Source: Ferruginibacter sp.
GTDB lineage: Bacteria > Bacteroidota > Bacteroidia > Chitinophagales > Chitinophagaceae
DNA: 64,000 bases
Reading direction: 5' to 3'
Assembly: GCA_025963635.1 (NCBI GenBank)
Contig: JAOQAK010000091.1
Span: forward strand, 51,769 to 115,768
Of the stretch, positions 8,342 through 17,552 are shown piece by piece (within the stretch, counting starts at the first letter, position 1; the number at the start of each line of letters is the position of its first letter). Made by a program: the position numbers and the translations under genes. Below the pieces are notes generated by a model that had not been told where the DNA came from, made no database searches, and saw only the letters and a list, made by a program, of their open reading frames with translations.

Positions 8342-9996
8342 AACAATTTGCGGCATTGGTAAACATCCTTGGTTCCAGCACGAAGACGAACGACAAATTG
8401 GAGGCGTTGCAAAACTATTTCGAAACCGCATCCAATAAAGATAAGATATGGGTAATCGCCATTTTCAGCGGCAGAAGGCCCAAACGCATCGTTAACTCTA
8501 CGCTATTGGCCACCTGGTGTATGGAGGTGACCGGTCTAAGTCCATGGCTGTTTGATGAGTGCTACCATACGGTGGGCGACCTTGGAGAAACCATTGCACT
8601 ATTGTTACCCGGGGCCGCAACGGACAACCCAATGACTGAGGAACATACACTCTCCTGGTACCTCGAAACTTTTATCCGCATAGAGAAAGAAGAGGAATCT
8701 ATCCGGAAAAAATTTATCCTGGATAGCTGGCAGCAGATGACCCGCAATGAACAGTTTGTATTTAATAAGTTAATCACCGGCGGGTTCAGGATCGGCATTT
8801 CTCAAAAAATGATGGTCAACGCATTGTCAAAAACGGTACAGGTTTCGCCCTCGGTTATTGCGCACCGCATTAGTGGAAACTGGGATCCGGTAACCACTCC
8901 TTTTGAGAGTTTATTAAGTGAAACAGATATCAGCGCCGATTATTCAAAACCTTATCCTTTTTACCTGGCGTATGCTGTTGAAGATGATTTAAAAAGCCTG
9001 GGAGATATCAATGAATGGCAGGCAGAATGGAAATGGGATGGTATTCGCGGGCAGGTAATTAAAAGAAACAGCGAATTATTTGTTTGGAGCCGCGGGGAAG
9101 AACTCATGACGGAAAAGTTTCCGGAATACAATGCTTTTAAAGACCTGTTGCCCGAAGGAGTTGTAATTGACGGTGAAATTATGAGTCTTGCGCTGCCCGC
9201 TGAAACGGGTGTTTTCAAACCGCTTCCCTTTGCAGCTTTACAAACAAGGATCGGTAGAAAAAATATCACCAAAAAGCAATTGCTCGAAGCGCCGGTAGGT
9301 TTTATCGCTTACGACTTGTTGGAATACAAAGGCAACGATATCCGTGATCTGCCGCTGTTGGAAAGAAGATTGTTGCTTGAGAATATCGTACAAACGATTG
9401 ATCATCCATCTATCCATATTTCACCGGTGATCAATGCGCCGGATTGGGATGCTTTAAGAGAAATGCGCTTAACTTCAAGGGATATCGGCAGCGAAGGCAT
9501 AATGCTGAAAAGATTAAACTCTGTTTACCAGGTGGGCCGCAAAAGAGGCGATTGGTGGAAATGGAAAATTGATCCGCTCACCATTGATGCGGTGATGATT
9601 TATGCGCAAAAAGGCCATGGCAGAAGAAGCAACCTGTACACGGACTACACTTTCGCCGTAAAGGACGGCGATAAATTAGTAGCTTTTACAAAAGCCTATA
9701 GTGGACTGACCGACAAGGAGTTCGCGCAAATAGATGCTTTCGTAAAACGAAATTCGATTGAGAAATTCGGTCCGGTCAGAACGGTAAAACCTGAGCTTGT
9801 TTTTGAGATTGCCTTTGAAGGAATCGCCGCCAGCAATCGCCATAAAAGTGGTGTGGCGCTCCGTTTTCCAAGAATGAGCCGCTGGCGACACGATAAAAAA
9901 CCAGGGGAGATCAATACCCTTGAAGACTTAAAAGAACTATTGAATATTTACAACCAGGCCAGCGGAAGTTCAACACAGGAAGAAACTGTAAGTTAG
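8338..9996 (+). CDS. ATP-dependent DNA ligase (Lhr/exonuclease-associated)
   Basis: 552 residues. Seals nicks using ATP. An N-terminal helical DNA-binding domain (about 1-200) is followed by the adenylation domain with motif I AEWKWDGIRGQ, whose Lys is the AMP acceptor. Later come VWSRGEELMTEKFPEY, GVVIDGEIM, GSEGIMLKRLNSVY (motif IV) and KRGDWWKWKIDPLTIDAV (motif V). The OB-fold domain closes the protein with FEIAFEGIAASNRHKSGVALRFPRMSRWR. Length fits the bacterial LigB-like type associated with the MBL exonuclease. It starts within the exonuclease stop codon (ATGA), so the two are one operon. Confidence 0.93.
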   Translation: MKQFAALVNILGSSTKTNDKLEALQNYFETASNKDKIWVIAIFSGRRPKRIVNSTLLATWCMEVTGLSPWLFDECYHTVGDLGETIALLLPGAATDNPMTEEHTLSWYLETFIRIEKEEESIRKKFILDSWQQMTRNEQFVFNKLITGGFRIGISQKMMVNALSKTVQVSPSVIAHRISGNWDPVTTPFESLLSETDISADYSKPYPFYLAYAVEDDLKSLGDINEWQAEWKWDGIRGQVIKRNSELFVWSRGEELMTEKFPEYNAFKDLLPEGVVIDGEIMSLALPAETGVFKPLPFAALQTRIGRKNITKKQLLEAPVGFIAYDLLEYKGNDIRDLPLLERRLLLENIVQTIDHPSIHISPVINAPDWDALREMRLTSRDIGSEGIMLKRLNSVYQVGRKRGDWWKWKIDPLTIDAVMIYAQKGHGRRSNLYTDYTFAVKDGDKLVAFTKAYSGLTDKEFAQIDAFVKRNSIEKFGPVRTVKPELVFEIAFEGIAASNRHKSGVALRFPRMSRWRHDKKPGEINTLEDLKELLNIYNQASGSSTQEETVS

Positions 9997-10146
9997 TTCT
10001 GTTCAAAATTTTACAATACTTTAATCAATTATTGACCCGATTGGTGGGAAAGACGGTAAATTTAAGATCATTTCCGGGCTGCCGCTAAGAGTACAACTCC
10101 CCGTGGACATATGAAGGAGCCTGGGCACATCTACCTAAAAATCATC

Positions 10147-11529
10147 ATGAAAAAAATAATTATATTATTATCTATTGCCTTAGTATGTTTTGCGTTTGTG
10201 ACCATTACAGACCGATATATCGGTGCTAAACCTGAATTTATACCCGCCAGTAAACAGAGGACAGGTGATGCGGCTAAGGGCTTCGCTTATTTGACCACCG
10301 GCGATTATTTAAAAAGTGGGATCCCCTATTCTCTTTTTATGAGGGTAACACCGAAGGATACTAACAATTTTCTGCAACGGACCGGCGTAAATAAAAATTT
10401 GTCTTACGATTTTACGGCAGTGAAAGCGCCTAACGGCGAACTGGTGGTAGCTCCTAACTGCCTGCAATGCCACGCCCAGCTTTTCGACGGCAAACTGGTT
10501 GTAGGATTGGGGAATTCTTTATCAGATTTTACCATGAACCGGGAAACTCCCGCGCTGATTGCTGAAACATTCTTAAAAAATCTTACCGGTGAGAATGCAA
10601 AGAAATATGAGGCTGCAAAAAGCTTCATCACTGCATTAAAGGCGGTGGCTCCAAAACTGATCACCAGCACGAAGGGGGTAAATTTGGCTGATGGATTAGC
10701 CTATCTACTGGTTTCTCACAGGGATCCGCAGACATTAAAATGGAGCGACCAAAATTTGCTGTCGCTGCCCGATGATATTATCCCCACCGATGTACCTGCC
10801 TGGTGGCTGCTCAGGAAAAAGAATGCAATGTTTTATAATGGCTTTGGCCGGGGCGATTTCGGAAGGTTCCTGATGGCATCCAACCTGCTAACCGTATCCG
10901 ATACCATAGAAGCAAAGAGTGTGGACCGGTATTTTAATGATGTACTTGCCTATATCAATTCTCTTCAACCGCCTAAATATCCAAAACGCATCGATAGCGC
11001 CAAAGCGGTTGAAGGAAAAACAATTTTTATGGCCACCTGTAAAAAATGCCATGGTACTTATGGTGAAGATGCGGAGTACCCCAACCTATTGATTCCTGCT
11101 GAGATCATTAAAACGGATTCGTTGTTGTATACTGCAAATTATTCTAACCCGCAGTTCATCGACTGGTTTAATAAAAGCTGGTTTACTACCGGCGATCATC
11201 CGGCAAAGCTGGTGCCTTTTCGTGGGTATATTGCGCCGCCGCTGGATGGCATTTGGGTAACTGCTCCATACATGCACAATGGTTCCGTTCCAAGTTTGGA
11301 AGCCATGCTAAACAGCAAAATCCGCCCGGTGTATTGGCGAAGAAGTTTCAGCAAACCAAGTTATAACTACGATAACCCCGGTTGGAACTATGAAATGAAA
11401 ATTGAGCCAGGTAATAGCGAAGTGTACAATACAAAGCTGAAGGGATACGGAAACTACGGCCATTATTTTGGAGACCAATTGTCAGATGCCGATAGGAAAG
11501 CCGTGATAGAATATTTGAAAACATTATAA
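10147..11529 (+). CDS. Exported di-haem c-type cytochrome
   Basis: 460 residues from the ATG at 10147; an in-frame ATG at 10111 would precede the signal by 12 residues. An N-terminal hydrophobic segment (MKKIIILLSIALVCFAFVTI) acts as signal or anchor. Two haem-binding CxxCH motifs are visible: CLQCH at residues 105-109 and CKKCH at 298-302. The C-terminal part has APYMHNGSVPSLEAMLN, typical of large c-type cytochromes related to di-haem peroxidases and RoxA-like proteins; its Met or His may be a distal haem ligand. A periplasmic electron-transfer or oxidase role is likely, substrate unknown. It lies between the DNA ligase and the Lhr helicase, with which it has no evident functional link. Confidence 0.8.
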   Translation: MKKIIILLSIALVCFAFVTITDRYIGAKPEFIPASKQRTGDAAKGFAYLTTGDYLKSGIPYSLFMRVTPKDTNNFLQRTGVNKNLSYDFTAVKAPNGELVVAPNCLQCHAQLFDGKLVVGLGNSLSDFTMNRETPALIAETFLKNLTGENAKKYEAAKSFITALKAVAPKLITSTKGVNLADGLAYLLVSHRDPQTLKWSDQNLLSLPDDIIPTDVPAWWLLRKKNAMFYNGFGRGDFGRFLMASNLLTVSDTIEAKSVDRYFNDVLAYINSLQPPKYPKRIDSAKAVEGKTIFMATCKKCHGTYGEDAEYPNLLIPAEIIKTDSLLYTANYSNPQFIDWFNKSWFTTGDHPAKLVPFRGYIAPPLDGIWVTAPYMHNGSVPSLEAMLNSKIRPVYWRRSFSKPSYNYDNPGWNYEMKIEPGNSEVYNTKLKGYGNYGHYFGDQLSDADRKAVIEYLKTL

Positions 11530-11655
11530 ACAGGCATGCAAAATATCCTTTGTGCACCCGGTCGGCACCGAAGGTCAGACGGTAAATTCTTTTAGGATGA
11601 TTAGGTCGTAATGATCAGAACTGCAAATCGCACATTTAAAATAAAATCATCACCC

Positions 11656-11714
11656 ATCCAACGATCAACCATCAACCATCAACCTTCAACCTTCAACCAC
11701 CAACCATCAACAAC
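11656..11714. repeat. CAACCTT word array upstream of the helicase gene
   Basis: About eight degenerate 7-bp words (CAACCAT, CAACCTT, CAACCAC) in tandem, ending 10 bp before the helicase start. The same word family as at 7221-7281, in the same orientation relative to the downstream gene. Confidence 0.75.
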
Positions 11715-11723
11715 TTCACCCAT

Positions 11724-14312
11724 TTGAAACTTCAATCAACACCAGGATATAAAATCATTCATCAATGGCTGGCTGCCAAAGGCCAGCACCCTTTTTTATT
11801 CCAGGAACAAACCTGGCAACATCTTATCAATCACGAAAGTGGGCTCGTCAATGCACCTACCGGCTGTGGTAAAACTTTCTCCGTTTTCCTTGGCGCTGTC
11901 ATCGATTTTATCAACCAGCATCCTAAAAATTATCAAACCAAAACAAAGAATGGGTTATTACTTATCTGGATCACGCCGTTAAGGGCATTGGCCAAAGATA
12001 TCGGCCGGGCAATGGAGGATGTGATCGCCGAATTGGGCATGTCGTGGAAAGTAGGTATCCGCAACGGGGATACAACTGTTAGCGACCGGCAAAAACAAAA
12101 GAGGCAAATGCCTGAGGTACTCATCATCACCCCTGAAAGTTTACACTTATTGCTGGCGCAAAAAGATTATCCTGAAGTTTTTAAACGGCTGCAAATCATC
12201 GCAGCAGATGAGTGGCACGAGTTGATGGGTGGCAAAAGAGGTGTGCAGGTAGAATTGGCAATATCAAGGATCATCGGATGCCGCAAGCTTCAAGGCGCAA
12301 ATAAAGTTGAATTGGAAACTGCAGTATCTGCAAAAATGAATGGACATCCCCAGCCTGCACCCACGCCAAAGTCAACCCACAATAAACCGAAAACAGTAAA
12401 CGGGGAACTCTGCGTTTGGGGTATTTCGGCAACTATTGGCAACCTCGAACAAGCCAAAGAAGTGCTGCTTGCACCCACCGGGGTAACAGGCGTGCTGGTG
12501 AAAGCAAACATCCAAAAGAACATCCAAATCGAATCCATCTTTCCGGATGAGATAGAGAAATATCCCTGGGCCGGCCATTTAGGAATCAAACTGGTAGAAA
12601 AAGTAATTCCCATCATCCATTCCAATAAAACCACTTTAATTTTTATTAATACCCGGGGGATGAGCGAAAGATGGTACCAGGCCTTGCTTACAGCAGCGCC
12701 CGACCTGGCCGGATTGATCGCCCTTCACCATGGTAGTATTGAACAGGATACCCGTTTGTGGGTGGAGGACAATTTACATACCGGCAAATTAAGGGCGGTG
12801 GTTTGCACGGCAAGTCTGGACCTGGGAGTGGATTTTCGCCCGGTGGACACCGTTATACAGGTAGGTTCTCCAAAAGGTGTCGCCCGTTTTTTACAAAGAG
12901 CCGGCAGAAGCGGCCACCAGCCAGGTGCCATCAGTAAAATCTATTTCCTGCCCACGCATTCATTGGAACTGGTAGAAGCTGCGGCGCTGAAAAAAGGCAT
13001 TGAGGAAAATTATATCGAAAGCCGGGAACCAATGCTGCTGTGTTTTGATGTGCTGACACAATACCTGTGTACCATCGCCATTTCAGATGGATTTGTGCCC
13101 GCAGTAATCATAAAGGAAATAAGAAGTACCTGGTGCTTCAGCAGCATTACTGATGATGAATGGGAAGAGGTGTTGTTTTTTCTCACACAGGGCGGTAAAG
13201 CGTTGCAACAATACGACGAGTACAAAAAGATAGTAGTAACGGACGGCATTTACCGGATCGAAAACCGGCGCATCGCTATGCGACACCGCGTACACATCGG
13301 TACGATTGTGAGTGACGCGATGTTAAAAGTGAAATTTTTAAGTGGCGGTTATATTGGTGTGATAGAAGAATACTTTATTTCGCGTTTACTGCCGGGAGAT
13401 ACATTTACCCTGGCGGGAAGAAACCTGGAGTTTGTAATGATAAAAGATATGACGGTGCTGGTGCGGAAATCGAAAAATAAAAAGTCAATCGTCCCCAGCT
13501 GGATGGGTGGCCGGATGTCGCTTACAGCCAATCTTGGCCAGAAACTAAGAGAAGTATTAGGACCTGGCAACGCTCAATCCAATGGTGAAATTTTTGAAGA
13601 GATCAGGGTACTGGAGCCGCTGCTGCAATTGCAGCGGGAGTTGTCATGCATTCCTAATGAAAACGAATTGCTCATAGAGCACCTGGAAACTAAAGAAGGC
13701 TTTCACGTATTTGTATACCCTTTTGAAGGAAGGCTGGTGAATGAAGCCATGGCAGCGATTTTGGCATATCGTATCAGCCTTATCACACCCATCACCTTTT
13801 CCATTGCCATCAACGATTATGGATTTGAGTTGCTGAGCGATCAGCCGGTACCGATTGATGATACCAATGCCTATGAACTTTTTTCTTCTCATAATCTTTT
13901 ACCCGATATTTTAAAAAGCGTAAACTCATCCGAAATGGCGAGGCGCAAATTCAGGGATATCGCGGTGATTGGTGGATTGATTTTCCAGGGAATGCCGGGC
14001 GAACCCGTAAAGGCGCGGCACTTGCAAAGCAGTGCTGGCTTGTTGTTTAATGTATTCAGTGAATATGACCCCAATAATGTGTTGCTGAAACAGGCTTACC
14101 ACGAAGTACTTGATCAGCAAATGGAAGAACTGCGACTGAGAAATGCACTGCAGCGCATAGCGGAAAGCAATATCATTATTAATTTCCCTAAAAGGCTAAC
14201 TCCTTTCTGTTTCCCGATTATTGTAGATGGGCTAAGTCGTAATAATCTTTCCTCAGAAGGATTTGAAGACAGGGTGAAGCGAATGCAGGCTCAATTAAAA
14301 GTTGAAGGTTGA
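11724..14312 (+). CDS. Ligase-associated DEXH-box helicase (Lhr-Core type)
   Basis: 862 residues. Superfamily 2 helicase with Walker A NAPTGCGKT (residues 43-51), WITPLRALAKD, motif II DEWHE, motif III ISATIG, and motif VI QRAGRSGHQPG; the winged-helix and Lhr-Core C-terminal region follow (DEWEEVLFFLTQGG, LSGGYIGVIEEYF, AILAYRI). Lhr proteins translocate 3'-5' on DNA and unwind RNA:DNA hybrids. No ATG or GTG lies between the upstream word array and the conserved WLAAKG..FQEQTW segment, so a TTG at 11724 is the best available start. The last codons (Val-Glu-Gly-stop, 14301-14312) fall inside an intergenic word array. It belongs with the exonuclease and ligase, but a cytochrome gene separates it from them. 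Confidence 0.9.
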   Translation: MKLQSTPGYKIIHQWLAAKGQHPFLFQEQTWQHLINHESGLVNAPTGCGKTFSVFLGAVIDFINQHPKNYQTKTKNGLLLIWITPLRALAKDIGRAMEDVIAELGMSWKVGIRNGDTTVSDRQKQKRQMPEVLIITPESLHLLLAQKDYPEVFKRLQIIAADEWHELMGGKRGVQVELAISRIIGCRKLQGANKVELETAVSAKMNGHPQPAPTPKSTHNKPKTVNGELCVWGISATIGNLEQAKEVLLAPTGVTGVLVKANIQKNIQIESIFPDEIEKYPWAGHLGIKLVEKVIPIIHSNKTTLIFINTRGMSERWYQALLTAAPDLAGLIALHHGSIEQDTRLWVEDNLHTGKLRAVVCTASLDLGVDFRPVDTVIQVGSPKGVARFLQRAGRSGHQPGAISKIYFLPTHSLELVEAAALKKGIEENYIESREPMLLCFDVLTQYLCTIAISDGFVPAVIIKEIRSTWCFSSITDDEWEEVLFFLTQGGKALQQYDEYKKIVVTDGIYRIENRRIAMRHRVHIGTIVSDAMLKVKFLSGGYIGVIEEYFISRLLPGDTFTLAGRNLEFVMIKDMTVLVRKSKNKKSIVPSWMGGRMSLTANLGQKLREVLGPGNAQSNGEIFEEIRVLEPLLQLQRELSCIPNENELLIEHLETKEGFHVFVYPFEGRLVNEAMAAILAYRISLITPITFSIAINDYGFELLSDQPVPIDDTNAYELFSSHNLLPDILKSVNSSEMARRKFRDIAVIGGLIFQGMPGEPVKARHLQSSAGLLFNVFSEYDPNNVLLKQAYHEVLDQQMEELRLRNALQRIAESNIIINFPKRLTPFCFPIIVDGLSRNNLSSEGFEDRVKRMQAQLKVEG

Positions 14313-14460
14313 TGGTTGATGGGTTGAAGAAAACGTGTCCATGCCTAAAAAACGTTGACGGCTTTATTCATCGGGATTAGTTTCTTCCTCAACCCTCAAC
14401 CTTCAACTTTCAACCTTGAATCCCCGAGCCTTCAACCTCAAACCTTCCACCTTCAACCTC
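14301..14460. repeat. Inverted GTTGAAGG / CCTTCAAC word arrays
   Basis: Left arm 14301-14329 is made of GTTGAAGG, GTTGATGG and GGTTGAAG words; right arm 14388-14460 is made of CAACCCT, CAACCTT, CAACTTT words. The arms are reverse complements with a ~58-bp spacer and can form a hairpin of roughly 28 bp. The left arm includes the last four codons of the helicase gene. The element lies between convergent genes. Confidence 0.75.
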
Positions 14461-14925
14461 TTATGTATTCCTCTCCATCCAATCTTTTTCCTTCGCATCT
14501 CCACTTGCCAACACTCCCGCAGTAATAGAGAGAATTGCTAATTGCATCACCAAGGCATAGTGCGTATACTCTTCCAATTGCTTTAGCCACTCACTTTTAA
14601 CGTGGAGAAATATTGCCGTAGATAAAACTAAAGTGAATACACAGATCGTAAAGCCGGCAACCATCAATATCCTCGCAAAAACTCTTGAGAATTTAGTTTT
14701 TGATGCACCGATTTTCCGGTATAGATAATAATAGGCTGCAAAGAAAATGAGGTATGGAATAATGAGTATTACATATTGGAAAAACAGGTCGAATCCCGGG
14801 ATGTGAAACATCGTAATGGAAAATAACCTTAAGATAAAAATCAGCAGCCCGATTAAAAGTATAAAACCAAAAAAGCCACCTGCCAGCAGCAACATCAAAC
14901 GGGAATATTTCTGAAATTTGTCCAT
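14461..14925 (-). CDS. Small four-helix membrane protein, unknown function
   Basis: 154 residues. Four strongly hydrophobic stretches: about 8-33 (LMLLLAGGFFGFILLIGLLIF), 45-65 (LFFQYVILIIPYLIFFAAYYY), 84-105 (ILMVAGFTICVFTLVLSTAIF) and 125-142 (ALVMQLAILSITAGVLAS). The loops are short and basic or acidic with no catalytic motif, and the C-terminus is charged (GDAKEKDWMERNT). No family is recognised. A TACCTTTG -7 element lies 5 nt before the ATG, so the mRNA may be leaderless. It is alone between the helicase (convergent) and rpsA. Confidence 0.7.
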   Translation of the reverse strand: MDKFQKYSRLMLLLAGGFFGFILLIGLLIFILRLFSITMFHIPGFDLFFQYVILIIPYLIFFAAYYYLYRKIGASKTKFSRVFARILMVAGFTICVFTLVLSTAIFLHVKSEWLKQLEEYTHYALVMQLAILSITAGVLASGDAKEKDWMERNT

Positions 14926-14930
14926 TTGCG

Positions 14931-14938
14931 CAAAGGTA
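14931..14938 (-). promoter_or_regulatory. -7 element for the membrane protein gene
   Basis: TACCTTTG on the minus strand is a full match to TAnnTTTG. Only five bases (CGCAA) separate it from the ATG, so transcription would start at about the A of the start codon. Confidence 0.6.
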
Positions 14939-15048
14939 ATTTAAACTGGTACGTAAGCTTGCCCGATTTGATTTATTATATTTTTCTTCTTACGACTTTT
15001 CAGCGAGTAAGAAAGCATTCGAATTAATGTCTTTAGTGATGCAAAAAA

Positions 15049-15076
15049 AAATCCCACTGCTTTCGCAATGGGATTT
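15049..15076 (-). terminator. rpsA terminator
   Basis: AAATCCCACTG and CAATGGGATTT pair around a CTTTCG-type loop just after the rpsA stop codon. On the minus strand the stem is followed by a run of eight T residues (the A-run at 15043-15050 on the plus strand), a classical intrinsic terminator. Confidence 0.85.
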
Positions 15077-15095
15077 TATCTTTTTGAAAGAATTA

Positions 15096-17141
15096 TTAAG
15101 CCTTAGGTTCTTTAGGTTCCTTTGGTTCTTCCTTTGCTTCATCAGCAGCGGCCGCGTCTGCAGCAGCGCTGTCCATTTTAGCTTTTAACCCGGCCAAAAC
15201 TCCCAGGTCGCCTAAGGTTGATTTCTCTACCTTGGTTTGCAGATTTTTCACCGCTTTTTTGGTTACTTCAGCATCGGCTCTCTTTTCTTTCATCACTACT
15301 TGCTTCTCTTCTTCTATCGCCTGCTCCCATAAACGTGTATGGCTTAAAACGATGCGTTTGTCGTTGCGATCAAATTCAATCACGATAAATTGTGCGATCT
15401 CATCTGCTCCAACAGTTTTACCATCTTCCTTTAACAGGTGACGGGCAGGTGCAAATCCTTCCAATCCGTAAGGCAATTGAACCACTGCACCTTTATCATC
15501 TTTCTTGGTAACAGTTCCTTCGTGCACGCTTCCAACAGGGAATGTGCTTTCCAGTGAATTCCATGGATCTTCTTCAATTTGCTTGTGTCCTAACTGCAAT
15601 TTGCGGCCATCTTTATCAATGTTCATGATTACCACGTCGATGGTTTCACCCACTTTAGTGTACTCATTTGGATTGTTAAAGCGTTTCAACCAGCTCAGGT
15701 CGCTGATATGGATCATACCGCCAATACCGGTTGCCAATTCAACAAATACGCCGTAAGGAGTAATGTTTTTAACGACACCAGTGTGTTTGCTATGTTCAGG
15801 GAACTTAACATCGATTTCGCTCCATGGGTCGTTGGCCATTTGCTTGATAGAAAGACTCATCTTGCGAGTGTCTTTGTCTAGGGTGACAATTTTAGCTTCG
15901 TACTCATCATTCAGTTTAAAGAATTCCTTCGCATTGATCGGAGTGTTGGCCCATGTAATTTCACTTACGTGTACCAAACCTTCCACACCAGGCATAATTT
16001 CAAGGAAAGCACCGTAGTCTTCAATATTCACTACTTTACCTTTCACTACTTCCCCTTCTTTAATGTTTTCGCTCAGCGTATCCCAAGGATGCGGAGTCAA
16101 TTGTTTCAGGCCAAGACTGATACGTTTCTTATCATCATCAAAATCCAATACAACTACGTTCAGTTTCTGATCCATCTTCAACACTTCTGTCGGATGGTTG
16201 ATACGTCCCCATGAAATATCAGTGATATATAACAAGCCATCTAAGCCGCCAAGGTCAAGAAACGCACCGAAGTCGGTGATGTTTTTGATCGTTCCTTCCA
16301 ATACCTGGCCTTTTTCAAGCTTACCGATAATTTCAGCACGCTGTGCTTCGATATCACTTTCAATAAGCGCCTTATGAGATACAACGGCATTCTTAATGGT
16401 TTCGTTGATCTTAACCACTTTAAATTCCATTGTTTTTCCAACGAACTGGTCGTAATCTGTAACCGGTTTAACATCGATCTGGCTACCTGGTAAAAATGTT
16501 TCCATACCAAATACATCCACAATAAGACCGCCCTTGGTTTTGCTGGTAACAATACCGGTAACGATTTCGCCTGTTTTGTGCAGCTCAACAATTCTTTCCC
16601 ATGCCCTGCTGGTACGAGCCTGTTTACGGCTAAGATGCAAATTGCCATCCCTGTCTTCTTTTTCCACCACCATTACTTCAATCACATCACCAACCTTCAA
16701 TCCTCCTGGTATATCCCTGAATTCGTTCAGAGAAATCAAACCGTCACTTTTAAAACCGATGTTTACAACAGCATCTGTTTTTGTGATCGCTTCAATAGTA
16801 GCCTGGATCATTTCGCCATCGTTGATCTGTTTGAACGTGTTGTCGTACACAACATCGTACTTGGCTTTTTCTTCTTTGTTGTAACTGGAAACATTGCGTT
16901 TGTCAACACTCCAATCAAAATCGTCGTGTGCTGTTACAATTCTTTCTTCAACAGGTGCTGCAGCTACTACTGGTTCGGTAGTTTCTACTGCATCCACTGC
17001 ATTGGTAGTTTCTTCTGCTACCGTTTCTTCCGGTGCAGCTTCAACAGGCACATTTGTTATCGCAGCAGTCTCAGCACCATCGTTGGTAGCTGCTCCTTCC
17101 TGTGCATCTGCGTTTAGTTGTTTAACAATATTAAATGACAT
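15096..17141 (-). CDS. rpsA: 30S ribosomal protein S1
   Basis: 681 residues from MSFNIVKQLNADAQ; the open frame extends 35 codons upstream, but a promoter element at 17180-17187 lies inside that extension. S1 binds mRNA on the 30S subunit and helps initiation, important where Shine-Dalgarno sites are weak. An acidic, Ala/Val/Glu-rich N-terminal extension (about 10-85) precedes a series of S1 OB-fold domains, recognisable by GMIQATIEAI, TGIVTSKTKGGLIVD, GTIKNITDFGAFLDLGG, GKVVNIEDYGAFLEI, GVVKNITPYGVFVELA and GTVTKKDDKGAVVQL. The C-terminus is a low-complexity Ala/Glu/Lys/Pro tail. It is monocistronic with its own terminator. Confidence 0.95.
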   Translation of the reverse strand: MSFNIVKQLNADAQEGAATNDGAETAAITNVPVEAAPEETVAEETTNAVDAVETTEPVVAAAPVEERIVTAHDDFDWSVDKRNVSSYNKEEKAKYDVVYDNTFKQINDGEMIQATIEAITKTDAVVNIGFKSDGLISLNEFRDIPGGLKVGDVIEVMVVEKEDRDGNLHLSRKQARTSRAWERIVELHKTGEIVTGIVTSKTKGGLIVDVFGMETFLPGSQIDVKPVTDYDQFVGKTMEFKVVKINETIKNAVVSHKALIESDIEAQRAEIIGKLEKGQVLEGTIKNITDFGAFLDLGGLDGLLYITDISWGRINHPTEVLKMDQKLNVVVLDFDDDKKRISLGLKQLTPHPWDTLSENIKEGEVVKGKVVNIEDYGAFLEIMPGVEGLVHVSEITWANTPINAKEFFKLNDEYEAKIVTLDKDTRKMSLSIKQMANDPWSEIDVKFPEHSKHTGVVKNITPYGVFVELATGIGGMIHISDLSWLKRFNNPNEYTKVGETIDVVIMNIDKDGRKLQLGHKQIEEDPWNSLESTFPVGSVHEGTVTKKDDKGAVVQLPYGLEGFAPARHLLKEDGKTVGADEIAQFIVIEFDRNDKRIVLSHTRLWEQAIEEEKQVVMKEKRADAEVTKKAVKNLQTKVEKSTLGDLGVLAGLKAKMDSAAADAAAADEAKEEPKEPKEPKA

Positions 17142-17552
17142 AATAAAATCCCGGGTTTTTGAACGGGAGGGCGAAGTTACAAAAATATAGGGAAAAAACA
17201 GTCTGGAACGCAGGTTTTTAAGTAGGCCAAAGTGTTTTATGAGCAATTTGTCTTACTAGCTAGTCTCATTTCAGAAATAGCCGAAATTATAGCCTGTTAA
17301 ATCAATTGTAAGAAGAAAATTAATCAGGATCTGAATGGGTTTGTAAGCAGAGTTTCATTGGTATCCTCACTTCATTTCAGCTGACTGTCGTGAAACCGAA
17401 AATTCCAATTATTTTTGTGCAAAATTAAGCAGGTTGAAGTCACCTTATGAAATGCAAAAGCTTGAACTATTTAAATGGCACTGTAAAGCAATTTGAAAAT
17501 AACCTTATTGCCTGTTATATTTCTCAATTATTTATCCCGGTTATTTTCATGA
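17142..17552. other. Divergent intergenic region, rpsA promoter side
   Basis: 411 bp between divergent genes. Apart from the rpsA -7 elements near 17172-17187 nothing specific is visible: no hairpin with a T-run, no repeat and no credible small ORF. The AT-rich stretch before 17553 should hold the promoter of the outer-membrane-like protein, but no clear TAnnTTTG is seen. Confidence 0.5.
17180..17187 (-). promoter_or_regulatory. rpsA -7 element
   Basis: TATTTTTG on the minus strand is a full match to TAnnTTTG. A second near match, TAACTTCG, lies immediately downstream at 17172-17179. Either gives a leader of about 30-40 nt before the rpsA ATG at 17141. Confidence 0.55.

Noticed and set aside
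7289..14312. Anti-phage defence island (nuclease, ligase, helicase)
   Set aside because: The gene set matches the known ligase-associated repair module with housekeeping neighbours and no typical defence genes.
15096..17246. Longer S1 with 35 extra N-terminal residues
   Set aside because: The extension crosses the -7 promoter elements and has no homology; the ATG at 17141 is preferred.
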